Of a stretch of DNA of 64,000 bases, positions 18,350 to 25,930 are shown piece after piece; position 1 is the stretch's first letter; each line of letters opens with the position of its first letter. Position numbers and translations under genes: made by a program. Below the pieces are notes generated by a model. That model made no database searches, was not told the origin of the DNA, and worked only from the letters and a program-made list of their open reading frames with translations. The stretch lies in NCBI RefSeq assembly GCF_016595505.1, contig NZ_JAENIL010000037.1, positions 1-64,000 of the forward strand, in the 5' to 3' direction. The stretch is from Pelagicoccus mobilis (GTDB taxonomy: Bacteria; Verrucomicrobiota; Verrucomicrobiia; Opitutales; Opitutaceae).

Positions 18350-19138
18350 TTACTGGTTGAGCGTTTGGATGACGAGTTCGTGCAGGTCTGGATTGCTGGC
18401 GATGCAGGATTCGCCTTTGGCCGGGTTTCCGCCGTACCAGTCTGTGATGACGGCTCCGGCTCCGCGAAGAACGGGGACGAGGGCCATGATGTCCCAGGGG
18501 TTCATGATGGGGTCGAGCATGATGTCGGCTTTTCCGGTGGCTACGAGGAAGTAGCCGAAGCAGTCGCCCCAGGTGCGGCAGAATTTGGTTTTGCCGAGGA
18601 GCTCGTCGAAGTTGGCTCCGTTTTGGTATTTGGGGATGGATTGGACGTCGGTGGTGAGGACGATGGCGTCGGAGAGGGGGACGCCGGAGCGGGCGGAGAT
18701 GGGTTTGGTGTTGCAGTAGGCGTTTTGGTTGTCGCCTGAGAGTCGCTTGTGGATGACGGGGTAGTTGATGCAGCCGAAGAGGGGTTCGCCGTCTTTGAGC
18801 AGCGCGATCATGGTGCCGAAGAGGGGGGTGCCGGCGGTGAAGGTCTTGGTGCCGTCGATGGGGTCGACAACCCATTGGTAGTCAGCGGATTCGTTGCTGT
18901 TGCCGAACTCTTCGCCCATGATTCCGTGTTCGGGGTAGACGGTCTCGATGGCGGCGCGGATCATCTCCTCGGCTTTGCGGTCGGCGGCGGTCACAGGGGT
19001 GTCGTCGCTCTTGGATAGGATCTCGAGATCGGGTGACTCGAAATAGTCCAGAATGATGCGCTCGGTCTCTTTGCAGAGTTTTCCTGTGAAGGCGTCGAAT
19101 TCTTCGAATTGCATAAGCCATTCACTGTGAGGGGCCAA
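18350..19138 (-). CDS. Inositol monophosphatase family protein (histidinol-phosphatase-like)
   Basis: 262 aa from the first Met; Met9 (19114) is an equally good start. Metal-binding motifs of the Mg-dependent, Li-sensitive family are present: 'GEEFGN', 'WVVDPIDGTKTF' and a C-terminal 'NPWDIMALVPVLRGAGAVITDW'. Family members dephosphorylate inositol phosphates, 3'-phosphoadenosine 5'-phosphate or histidinol phosphate in the cytoplasm. The closest look is to the HisN-type histidinol-phosphatases. No histidine genes are near, so the substrate is left open. The start region overlaps the upstream frame of the divergent exonuclease, which supports the downstream start chosen for that gene. Confidence 0.9.
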   Translation of the reverse strand: MAPHSEWLMQFEEFDAFTGKLCKETERIILDYFESPDLEILSKSDDTPVTAADRKAEEMIRAAIETVYPEHGIMGEEFGNSNESADYQWVVDPIDGTKTFTAGTPLFGTMIALLKDGEPLFGCINYPVIHKRLSGDNQNAYCNTKPISARSGVPLSDAIVLTTDVQSIPKYQNGANFDELLGKTKFCRTWGDCFGYFLVATGKADIMLDPIMNPWDIMALVPVLRGAGAVITDWYGGNPAKGESCIASNPDLHELVIQTLNQ

Positions 19139-19228
19139 CCGCTTGGGATAAACATAAAAAGTTTCTTAAGCGTGTGGGCTTGCTCCTCCACGGTTGCAAA
19201 GCGGGGCAAATTGGATTTGCTGCCTCTC

Positions 19229-19900
19229 ATGGATCCTTACTGGGACGACTTGCCAATCCACGTCATCGATTTCGAGGGCGGCCCGCATTGCGGGATCGTG
19301 GAGTATGGGGTGGTCACTCTCAAGGGGTCGCGCATCGAGGACGCTTCGACGCGGCTGTGTTTGCCGAAGGCGAAGATTTCGCGCAAGGAGCAGGCGACTC
19401 ATGGGATCAGCAACGAGGCGGTGAGTGGATTGCTGCCGTTTGCGGAGGAGTGGGATCGTTTTGCTCGGCTAAGGGAGTCGGGTCCGTTGGCGGCTCATTT
19501 CGCTTCGGCGGAGAACACGATGCTGAAAGCGGTTTTTCCGTATGCTCGGAGATCCGAGAACTGGATACAGCCGGGGACTAAGGGCTCGGAGTGGGGACCT
19601 TGGATCGATACGGGGTATCTGTATCGGAACTACGGTGACGATGGCTCGACTTTGAAGCTTGAGGATTTGGTGCATCGCTGGGAGCTGCAGCATGAGCTCG
19701 ATGAGCTGGCGGCGAAGTATTGCCCGGAGGACCGGCGCCACTACCACTGCGCTTTGTACGATGCTTTGGCGAGCGCGTTGCTTTTGCTGCTGTATTGCAG
19801 CGAGTTGCGTGAGGAGAAGCCGAGCGTGCCGCAGCTTTTGATCGAGAGCCAAGGCAGCGGGGCCCGTCGTCAGGCGGCGGAGCAGCAGCAGCTGTTTTAG
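19229..19900 (+). CDS. DnaQ-like 3'-5' exonuclease
   Basis: The frame opens at 19109, but homologous-looking sequence starts at Met 19229, giving 223 aa. The Exo I motif DFEG is in 'IHVIDFEGGPHCGIVEYGVV'. Exo II is weak ('AAHFASAENTML', where most members have an Asn and Asp). Exo III is clear as 'HYHCALYDALASALLLL' with His and Asp. It should remove nucleotides from 3' ends of DNA or RNA, with two metal ions held by Asp/Glu/Asp. The protein ends in a Gln-rich tail. It is shorter than the Pol III epsilon subunit and lacks a polymerase partner, so it is a stand-alone DEDDh nuclease. Confidence 0.8.
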   Translation: MDPYWDDLPIHVIDFEGGPHCGIVEYGVVTLKGSRIEDASTRLCLPKAKISRKEQATHGISNEAVSGLLPFAEEWDRFARLRESGPLAAHFASAENTMLKAVFPYARRSENWIQPGTKGSEWGPWIDTGYLYRNYGDDGSTLKLEDLVHRWELQHELDELAAKYCPEDRRHYHCALYDALASALLLLLYCSELREEKPSVPQLLIESQGSGARRQAAEQQQLF

Positions 19901-20008
19901 TTGTCGGTTGTTTTTTGGGGAGCTTGGAGAGTTGATTCGGGCTTGGTGGCCTTTTTGCTGTTTGGCGAAGCCAACCTGACGCGTTTGTTTCAGTCGGTTC
20001 TGGTTGTT

Positions 20009-20032
20009 GGCAACGACGGAGCGTTGCCCTCC
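20009..20032 (-). repeat. REP-like palindrome (GGAGGG head)
   Basis: GGCAACG 20009-20015 and CGTTGCC 20022-20028 around ACGGAG, then CTCC. Identical stem and loop to the copy at 6308-6331. It lies in the 200-bp gap between the exonuclease and the SMP-30 gene. Confidence 0.7.
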
Positions 20033-20101
20033 GGTTGTTTAGTAATGGTTTGGACTGCATTTTTGTGGCCATGGCTGGATTTGCACAATGGATTGCGGTG
20101 C

Positions 20102-20971
20102 ATGAGCGAAGTGAGCTGCGTTTTTGAGGATCGGGCCGAGTTGGGTGAAGGCGTTTTTTGGAGCGAGCGGGAGCAGAGGGTTTTCTGGATCGATATCGTG
20201 GGGCAGCGGGTGTGTCGCTTTGATCCGGTAACGGGCTTGAACGAGTCGGTTTCGGTCGGGCAGGAAGTGGGTACGGTCGTTGAGGCGAAGTCGGGGGGCT
20301 TGCTGGCGGCTTTGAAGGATGGGGTGTACGCTTTGGGTTTCGAGTCGGGCGAGCTGAGAAAATGTTGCGATCCGATGGAGGGGAACGCGGATAACCGCTT
20401 GAACGACGGGAAGGCGGGGCCGGACGGGCGTTTTTACGTGGGCGGTCTTGGCGATGAGGGGAAGCAACATCTTTATCGTATCGATCGAAACACTACGGAT
20501 TTCGCTAGAATTGAAGATGGGATATCAATCTCCAATGGCTTGGCTTGGAGTTCTGACGATCGCACTTTCTACTACATCGATACGCCTCAGGACGTGGTCT
20601 GGGCTTACGACTTTGACGGTGAAACGGGCTCGATTTCGAACCGCCGGGTTGCGGTTGACGTGAAGGGCGTTAGCGGCGCTCCCGATGGCATGACGATTGA
20701 TGCCGAGGGGATGCTGTGGGTTGCGTTTTGGGATGGTTGGTGTGTCCGGCGCTACGATCCGAACTCAGGTGAGCTGCTGCGGGAAATCCGTTTGCCGGCG
20801 GCTCGGGTTACTTGCTGCGGGTTCGGCGGGAAGGACTTGGACACGCTCTACATCACAACCGCGCGAGGCTGGCTGGAGGATGCTGAGCTGGAGAAGCAGC
20901 CGTTGGCGGGTAGTTTGTTTGCGGTGAAGCCGGGCGTGAAGGGCGTGCCTTCGTTTTTGTTTGGGGAGTGA
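20102..20971 (+). CDS. SMP-30/gluconolactonase family protein
   Basis: The frame is open from 19901 but runs over a palindromic repeat. The start at 20102 (MSEVSCVFEDRAELGEG) aligns with the family start and gives 289 aa. It is a six-bladed beta-propeller with a single metal site: 'AELGEGVFW' supplies the Glu, 'NRLNDGKAGPDGRFYVGG' the Asn, and 'GAPDGMTIDAEGMLWVAFWDGW' the Asp. Members hydrolyse sugar lactones such as gluconolactone in the cytoplasm. The substrate is probably a sugar lactone but is not shown by the context. It converges with the helicase gene, with a palindrome between them. Confidence 0.9.
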   Translation: MSEVSCVFEDRAELGEGVFWSEREQRVFWIDIVGQRVCRFDPVTGLNESVSVGQEVGTVVEAKSGGLLAALKDGVYALGFESGELRKCCDPMEGNADNRLNDGKAGPDGRFYVGGLGDEGKQHLYRIDRNTTDFARIEDGISISNGLAWSSDDRTFYYIDTPQDVVWAYDFDGETGSISNRRVAVDVKGVSGAPDGMTIDAEGMLWVAFWDGWCVRRYDPNSGELLREIRLPAARVTCCGFGGKDLDTLYITTARGWLEDAELEKQPLAGSLFAVKPGVKGVPSFLFGE

Positions 20972-20985
20972 GGGTGAATGAATGG

Positions 20986-21010
20986 CGTGGCGCCGCGGCC
21001 ACGTCCTACC
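20986..21010 (+). repeat. Palindrome with CCTACC tail
   Basis: CGTGGC 20986-20991 pairs with GCCACG 20998-21003 (loop GCCGCG), followed by TCCTACC. The tail contains the reverse complement of the helicase stop codon (21006-21008). It belongs to the CTACC/CTACAG-tailed palindrome group. Confidence 0.6.
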
Positions 21011-23453
21011 TTTGTTCTTCGGAGGAGCCGATCCACTGCTTTAGTTCTTCGTCTGTTTGGATGTAATTTTTGGATCGATACAGGGGATCGAGTAGCCGCT
21101 TCGTCTTTGGATCGGCGAAGCGTTGGCAGTGGAGCAGGGCCTTGACTTTGTGTTCTGGGGAGCGGACGAGGCGGCCTAGGGCTTGATTCACTTTTTGGAT
21201 GCCGGGATTGAGGTAGGCGCGTTCGAAGCCGTTGTTGCCGAGCCGTTCGTGGTGCTCGCGTTTGCTTTCTTGGATGACGTTCATCTCGGGGAGGGCGGGG
21301 CTGACTATGATGGCGGAGCCGGCTTTTCCGCCGAGGGTGTCGACGCCTTCGGCGTAGGAGGAGCCGAGGATGAGGATGAGCGCGTCGTGGAATGCGAGGG
21401 TTTCTTCGAGGTAGGCGTTGCGGTCGGCGAGGGAGCCGCCGGAGCGGGGCTGGAGGGCGACGCGTAGGAAGGGGTGTTTGAGCTGGAGCGTTTCGTAGGC
21501 TTGTTTGGCGTAGGCGTAGCTGGGGAAAAAGGCGACTGCGGGGCCGGCGTTTTCGGCGGCGGTGGCGATGGTTTGGGCGGTGGTTTGGAGGTGGGCGGAT
21601 CGGGTTTTGTAGCGGGTGTCGACGCGGAGGTCGATGGCGACGTCGTAGGCGTTTTCGCGCCAGGGGGCTGGGGGGGATAGGTGTTGCGTTTGGAGTGTGG
21701 AGTGTGGAGTTGGGGGGAGGCCGATTTCGTCGAGGTAGGAGTCGAGGGGATTGAGGGTGGCGGAGAGGAAGAGGGCGGCGTTGTATTGGGAAAGCTGTGA
21801 CGCGATGAGCTTTGAGGCGTCGATGCATTCTAGGCGAATAGCGCCGGGGGTGGGGGTCCAGGTTTGGAAGGTGAGCTCGGGGGCGTTTTTGTCGGGGCGG
21901 GTGGACGCTATTTGAAAGAGGAGTTCGAGGGTGTCGGGTTGGAGGTCTTCGTAGGGTAGCGGCTCTTCGTTTAGGGAGGAGGCGATTTGCTGGATATTGT
22001 GTTTGAAGTCGAGGGCGACGGTGTCGCTGAGGTTTTGGGCGCTAGGCTTGGGGGATTTTGAGTCGGGGGAGGCTTCGGTGAGGATGGAGGCGAGTAGTTT
22101 GAGTTTTGCGCGGAGGGAGCGGGAGGCGTTGGCCTGGGATAGGTCTTCGATGGCGGCGTAGACGGAGAGGGCCTGGAATTCGCAGGAGTAGGTGGATTGG
22201 ACGCGTGAGGGGAGGTTGTGGGCTTCGTCGATGATGAGGAAGGTGCGGGCGGGGTCGAAGTCGACTTGCTCTGAAAGCAGGCGGGCGGAGGCGGGGGAGA
22301 AGAGGTAGTTGTAGTCGCCGATCCAGATGTCTCGCTGGCCGAGTCCGGCTCGCATGATTTCGTAGGGGCAGATTCCGGTGAGTCGTCCTTCGGCTTGCAG
22401 GGTCTCGAGGTCGAGCTCGTCTTGGGAAAGTAGATACAGGCGTTGGAGGCCGGAGCGTTTCCACTTCTCGTGGAGTTCGGCTAGGTAGGGGCAGGTTTGG
22501 CGGGAGCAGCGGAACTCGTGGTGGATGCAGTGCTCTTGTTTGTTGCGAATGTGCCAGAAGGTGGCTGGGGGTGAGGTGCTAGGTTCTGGACTCTGGGTTT
22601 TTGGGGCCTGAGATTTTTGGAGGAGGGCTTTGAGGCGGGTGAGGGCTTCGGTCTGGCCGGTGGATTTGGAGGTGAGGTAGAGGACGCGGTCGCATTGGCC
22701 GGCGGCGAGGCGTCGGGCGGCGTACTCCCAGGCGACTCCGGTTTTTCCGTAGCCGGTGGGGGCTTCGAGCAGGGTGATCTTGGCTTGGTTGAAGGCGTGA
22801 TCGAGTCGCTCTTGGATATCTTCCTGACCGGGGCGGGGCGTTTCGTAGACGGGCTTTACGGTGAGCGAGCGTAGGCGGGCGAGGCGTTCTTGCTTGGATT
22901 CGAGAAAGTCGACGAGGGCGTCGAGCTGGTCGACGAGCATGGCGTCGTATTGTTTGTCGAGGCGGAGGCTTTGGGTGAGGCCGGAGCCGATTTCGACGAA
23001 GAGGAGCTCGAGGGTGAAGTTGGGTTCCGGGTTAGCTAGGGCGGAGGGCGATTCGCGGAGCATCAGCTCGCGGTAAGTGAGGAGCTGGAGGGGGTAGCTG
23101 AGGTAGCGTTCGAGGAGGGTGTCGCGGCTGAGGGGCAGGGGTTCGGAGACCGTCTTGATCTCGCGGAGGTGGAGTTGGGTGTTGGGTGCTGGGGATTGCT
23201 TGAGTTGGTCGATTCGGCCTTTGAGGCGGAGGGTCCAGTTTCGCCAGCGGAGGTTGCCGGAGATTTGGACTTCGTCTTGCATGCCCTCTCCGGCTTCGGC
23301 GGATTCTTTTTGGATGCGTTGATGCCATTCGGTGCCGAGCTGAGCCCTCCAGACGGCGGAGACGCCGCCGAAGCCTGGGGTCGCGTAGGGCGTGAAGGAG
23401 GCGAACTCTCCTACGCTGAGCGTTACTGTTCGGTTGGGGGCGTCGATGTGCAT
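21006..23453 (-). CDS. RecB-like nuclease fused to XPD/DinG-type Fe-S helicase
   Basis: 815 aa. The N-terminal 140 residues form a PD-(D/E)XK nuclease of RecB/Cas4 type: His44, Asp82 in GRID, Glu98-Ile-Lys100, and the QxxxY motif Gln123-Tyr127. An SF2 helicase follows with Walker A 'APTGYGKTG' (Lys237), DEAH 409-412, and a late 'RVALQPRSGGS... SSYAEGVDTLGG' region. Four cysteines (309, 316, 321, 362) between Walker A and DEAH match the XPD/DinG 4Fe-4S cluster. It should unwind DNA 5' to 3' and cut it, as in repair. Three low-complexity insertions rich in Pro, Ser, Thr and Gln (near 87-96, 279-298, 577-590) are encoded by heptanucleotide arrays. Confidence 0.88.
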   Translation of the reverse strand: MHIDAPNRTVTLSVGEFASFTPYATPGFGGVSAVWRAQLGTEWHQRIQKESAEAGEGMQDEVQISGNLRWRNWTLRLKGRIDQLKQSPAPNTQLHLREIKTVSEPLPLSRDTLLERYLSYPLQLLTYRELMLRESPSALANPEPNFTLELLFVEIGSGLTQSLRLDKQYDAMLVDQLDALVDFLESKQERLARLRSLTVKPVYETPRPGQEDIQERLDHAFNQAKITLLEAPTGYGKTGVAWEYAARRLAAGQCDRVLYLTSKSTGQTEALTRLKALLQKSQAPKTQSPEPSTSPPATFWHIRNKQEHCIHHEFRCSRQTCPYLAELHEKWKRSGLQRLYLLSQDELDLETLQAEGRLTGICPYEIMRAGLGQRDIWIGDYNYLFSPASARLLSEQVDFDPARTFLIIDEAHNLPSRVQSTYSCEFQALSVYAAIEDLSQANASRSLRAKLKLLASILTEASPDSKSPKPSAQNLSDTVALDFKHNIQQIASSLNEEPLPYEDLQPDTLELLFQIASTRPDKNAPELTFQTWTPTPGAIRLECIDASKLIASQLSQYNAALFLSATLNPLDSYLDEIGLPPTPHSTLQTQHLSPPAPWRENAYDVAIDLRVDTRYKTRSAHLQTTAQTIATAAENAGPAVAFFPSYAYAKQAYETLQLKHPFLRVALQPRSGGSLADRNAYLEETLAFHDALILILGSSYAEGVDTLGGKAGSAIIVSPALPEMNVIQESKREHHERLGNNGFERAYLNPGIQKVNQALGRLVRSPEHKVKALLHCQRFADPKTKRLLDPLYRSKNYIQTDEELKQWIGSSEEQR
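21684..21718. repeat. Imperfect heptanucleotide array inside helicase gene (1)
   Basis: Units TTGCGTT, TGGAGTG, TGGAGTG, TGGAGTT, GGGGGGA in strict 7-base register. On the coding strand they give a Thr/Ser/Gln-rich stretch near residues 577-590 of the helicase. Confidence 0.65.
22571..22620. repeat. Imperfect heptanucleotide array inside helicase gene (2)
   Basis: Units GTGAGGT, GCTAGGT, TCTGGAC, TCTGGGT, TTTTGGG, GCCTGAG, ATTTTTG. They encode the Pro/Ser/Thr-rich linker at residues 279-298, between Walker A and the Fe-S cysteines. Confidence 0.6.
23171..23198. repeat. Imperfect heptanucleotide array inside helicase gene (3)
   Basis: Units GGAGTTG, GGTGTTG, GGTGCTG, GGGATTG. They encode SPAPNTQL, between catalytic Asp82 and Glu98 of the nuclease domain. 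Confidence 0.6.
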
Positions 23454-23461
23454 CTGGGGTG

Positions 23462-23545
23462 GTATGAAGGATGAGGTATGGAGGATGAGGAAGCTTGGAT
23501 TTTGGAAATCTCATTGGTCATCCTTCATATTTCATACTTTTTGGG
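23462..23545. repeat. Imperfect heptanucleotide array, two orientations
   Basis: Purine-rich units GTATGAA, GGATGAG, GTATGGA, GGATGAG are followed by GAAGCTT, GGATTTT, GGAAATC. Then come complement-type units TCATTGG, TCATCCT, TCATATT, TCATACT. The two halves are imperfect inverted copies. It lies just upstream of the helicase start (23453) and before the next plus-strand gene. Confidence 0.65.
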
Positions 23546-23601
23546 GCTGCGTTGGGGAGAATTTTAGCTAGAGTGCTGTCTCGTCGATTAAGTTACTTGT
23601 T

Positions 23602-24096
23602 ATGAAGATCTTTTCTGTTTTGGCAGTGGTTGTTTTGAGCCCGTTTTTTTGTGCAGCGTCAGACTACATGGACAGCGTGTTGACGAACTTGCAGGGAGTG
23701 GGGCTGGAGATTCGGGAACTGAACGTGCAGTCGGATATTTTCAAGCTGGAGTACCAGGATATCGAATCTCATGCCTTGGAAACTTTGCAGCGTTTCGACG
23801 TGCGTTTGCTGACGGCCATGGAGCTGGATGTGATGCCGGGGCAACCCTATTTGGAGATTTCGATCGACGTGGCTCACGCGCAGGGGCCGAGCCACTTGTA
23901 CATGGTGAAGCTGGAGCTGCGGGAGATGGCTAAGCTGGAACGTCCGCGCGATCGTGTGGTGACGATGTCTTTGCCGACTTGGGAGCGCAAGGTGATGGGA
24001 GTGGCGAACCGGCCGGAGGCGTTGACCGAGGAGTTGGATCGTTTGCTACGGCTGTTCTCGGACGAGTTTCACATGCATAATGTGAAGGAGGAGTGA
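23602..24096 (+). CDS. Exported protein of unknown function
   Basis: 164 aa. The signal peptide (MKIFSVLAVVVLSPFFCAA) leads to a mature protein without cysteines or membrane helices. Visible segments are 'DSVLTNLQGVGLEIRELNVQ', 'LEISIDVAHAQGPSHLYMVKLELRE' and a C-terminal amphipathic 'LTEELDRLLRLFSDEFHMHN'. The alternating pattern suggests an alpha/beta periplasmic domain. I recognise no family. It stands alone between the helicase (divergent) and the RibD-like gene (convergent). Codon use matches its neighbours, and the Met start with a signal peptide supports a real gene. Confidence 0.75.
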   Translation: MKIFSVLAVVVLSPFFCAASDYMDSVLTNLQGVGLEIRELNVQSDIFKLEYQDIESHALETLQRFDVRLLTAMELDVMPGQPYLEISIDVAHAQGPSHLYMVKLELREMAKLERPRDRVVTMSLPTWERKVMGVANRPEALTEELDRLLRLFSDEFHMHNVKEE

Positions 24097-24099
24097 TGT

Positions 24100-24166
24100 G
24101 GTAGCAGCCGTTTTCTCAACGGCCATAATCATCGGAGGGTGCCCGTTGGGGACAACGGGCTCTACC
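24100..24166. repeat. REPIN-like pair of inverted palindromes
   Basis: GGTAGC starts the element and CTACC ends it. The left hairpin is GCCGTT 24107-24112 with AACGGC 24118-24123. The right hairpin is GCCCGTT 24141-24147 with AACGGGC 24154-24160, loop GGGGAC, with GGAGGG at 24134-24139 just before it. Two REP-type hairpins facing each other form a 67-bp symmetric unit between convergent genes. Confidence 0.65.
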
Positions 24167-24677
24167 TGTACTTTAGCAGGAGCGTGTTTTGCGAAAGGGG
24201 ACGCGTTTCCTTGAGTTCGAAGGCGATTTCATGTGGGGCTGAAAAAATGGGGGTGCCGCCTCCGAAGAGCATGGGTTCGAGGGTGAGCCATAGCTCGTCG
24301 ACGAGACCGGCTTTGAGGAAGGCAGTGTAGATCTCGCCTCCACCGAGGAGGGCGGTGCGATGGCGTCCGCGTTGGGTGAGCTCGGCGAGGATCTCTGAGG
24401 GGGGCTGGTCTGTGAATTCGATGAGCTCGGGGCGGTGGTCGCTGGCGTGATTGCCCGGGTCGCGGGTGACTATTTTTCGCAGGTAGCGGGTTGTATCCGA
24501 ATTTAGGATGCGTTGGCGGAGAGTGTCGTAGGTTTTCCGTCCCATGATGAGGGAGTCGAAGTCCTTGAGGGCGGAGCGGAGAAACTGCGCGTCGGATTCG
24601 CTGCAGAAGTCGGTCCCGGATTGGCCGGGGCGGGCGATGTATCCGTCGAGGGACTGTGCGGCGATGAGGGTGAGCAT
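24162..24677 (-). CDS. RibD C-terminal/dihydrofolate reductase-like protein
   Basis: The frame opens further upstream over a heptanucleotide array. Met 24677 gives 171 aa and matches the usual family start 'MLTLIAAQSLDGYIAR'. Further family text is 'DFDSLIMGRKTYDTLR', 'TALLGGGEIYTAFLKAGLVDELWLTLEPMLFGGGTPIF'. The domain binds NADPH and reduces a pyrimidine or pteridine; in RibG it makes ribitylamino-pyrimidine. Stand-alone copies like this usually have unknown substrates. The stop overlaps the CTACC end of the REPIN-like unit. No purine-rich ribosome site is visible upstream, because that strand is pyrimidine-rich there. Confidence 0.85.
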   Translation of the reverse strand: MLTLIAAQSLDGYIARPGQSGTDFCSESDAQFLRSALKDFDSLIMGRKTYDTLRQRILNSDTTRYLRKIVTRDPGNHASDHRPELIEFTDQPPSEILAELTQRGRHRTALLGGGEIYTAFLKAGLVDELWLTLEPMLFGGGTPIFSAPHEIAFELKETRPLSQNTLLLKYR

Positions 24678-24680
24678 GGT

Positions 24681-24729
24681 TGGGAAGGATGAGGGATGAA
24701 GTAGGAAGGAGGAAAGTGGGAAATGAAAT
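24681..24729. repeat. Imperfect heptanucleotide array at the 5' end of the RibD-like gene
   Basis: Units TGGGAAG, GATGAGG, GATGAAG, TAGGAAG, GAGGAAA, GTGGGAA, ATGAAAT in 7-base register, starting 4 bases from the start codon of the minus-strand gene. Composition and unit style match 23462-23545 and 41205-41239. Confidence 0.65.
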
Positions 24730-24786
24730 TTGTGGGTGTCTTGGGGCTTGATTTGGGAAATGGGGGCTGGGTAGTGTGCGTGGCTT

Positions 24787-25930
24787 ATGATCAAAGCAGA
24801 GACCAAGGACCTTCACGACCAAATCGAAAAGAGAGCTGGGTACCTATGGAGGTATCTTTGACGTCGATAACAAGAAGACCGAGATAGCTGCTCTGGAGGA
24901 GCAGATGGGGGCGGAGTCCTTTTGGAATGATCAGAAGGCGGCCCAGCAGGTGATCGCCAAGTCGAATTTGCTCAAGGGGGTGGTCAATGGGATGACCGGG
25001 TTCATGTCCAAGCTCGAGGATGCTCGGGCGATGGAGGAGCTTTTGAACGAGGAGGGCGTCGACGAGCTCTCCGAGGAAGCCGAGGAATTGCAGACGGCCG
25101 CGGTGGCTTTGAAGGAGGAGCTCGATGAGCTGGAGATCCAGTGCTACTTGAACAAGCCGCATGATCGTTGCAACGCCTTGCTTACGATCAACGCGGGCGC
25201 GGGTGGTACGGAAAGTTGCGATTGGGCGGACTTGCTCTACCGCATGTATTCACGCTGGGCGGAGCGTCGTGGATTCAAGGTTGAGATCATTGATATGCTT
25301 CCTGGTGAAGAGGCGGGTCTGGACAAGGTGACCTTGCGGGTTTCTGGGGAAAACGCGTTTGGCTATGCCAATGCGGAGCGTGGTGTGCATCGCTTGGTGC
25401 GGATCAGCCCGTTCGACTCGAACAAGCGTCGCCATACCTCCTTTTGCGCGGTCGATGTGGTGGCGGAGATCGAGGACGACATTGAGATCGAAATCGACGC
25501 CAAGGATCTGCGCGAGGACACCTATCGCGCGAGCGGCAAGGGGGGGCAGCACGTCAACAAGACCGACTCTGCTATCCGTCTGACTCACCTTCCGACTGGA
25601 ATCGTGGTGCAGTGTCAGAACGACCGCTCCCAGCATAAGAACCGCTCGACTGCTATGAAGATGCTCAAGGCTCGCCTCTACGAACGCATGGAGGACGAGA
25701 AGCGGAGCAGCATGGAGAAGATCTATGGGGAGAAGGGCGAAATCGGCTGGGGCAACCAGATCCGAAGCTACGTTTTCCAACCGTACCAGATGGTGAAGGA
25801 CCTTCGCACCGGAGTCGAAACCGGCAATATCCAGGCGGTGATGGACGGCGACATCGATCGTTTCATCTCGGGCTGGCTGCGGGCGGGATCTCCGCGTTCC
25901 CGAAACAAAGATATCCAGATCGAGGATTGA
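24787..25930 (+). CDS. prfB: Peptide chain release factor 2, with programmed +1 frameshift
   Basis: Translation starts at ATG 24787, reads 24 codons to CTT, and meets an in-frame TGA at 24859. A +1 shift at CTT-T onto GAC (24860) continues to 25930, giving about 380 aa. RF2 reads UGA and UAA and releases the peptide. The codon-recognition tripeptide SPF is in '[14 protein letters not shown]' and the catalytic GGQ in '[18 protein letters not shown]'. The shift lets RF2 control its own level: when RF2 is scarce the TGA is read slowly and frameshifting rises. A caller that ignores the shift reports only the 341-aa downstream frame from 24905. Confidence 0.96.
24848..24862 (+). promoter_or_regulatory. 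prfB programmed frameshift site
   Basis: GGAGGT (24848-24853) acts as an internal Shine-Dalgarno, followed by AT-CTT-TGA-C. This matches the classic bacterial RF2 arrangement of SD, three-base gap, slippery CTT, and stop TGA followed by C. Confidence 0.95.

Noticed and set aside
18339-18875. Upstream extension of the lipoprotein frame to 325 aa
   Set aside because: The extra part is Arg/His/Pro-rich and overlaps the inositol-monophosphatase gene in another frame. The lipoprotein signal begins at 18338.
19901-20101. Upstream extension of the SMP-30 frame
   Set aside because: It runs over a palindromic repeat and gives a hydrophobic stretch unlike the family. Met 20102 matches the family start.
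24859-24861. In-frame TGA in prfB as a sequencing error or pseudogene
   Set aside because: The surrounding GGAGGT-AT-CTT-TGA-C is the known RF2 frameshift signal, so the stop is functional.
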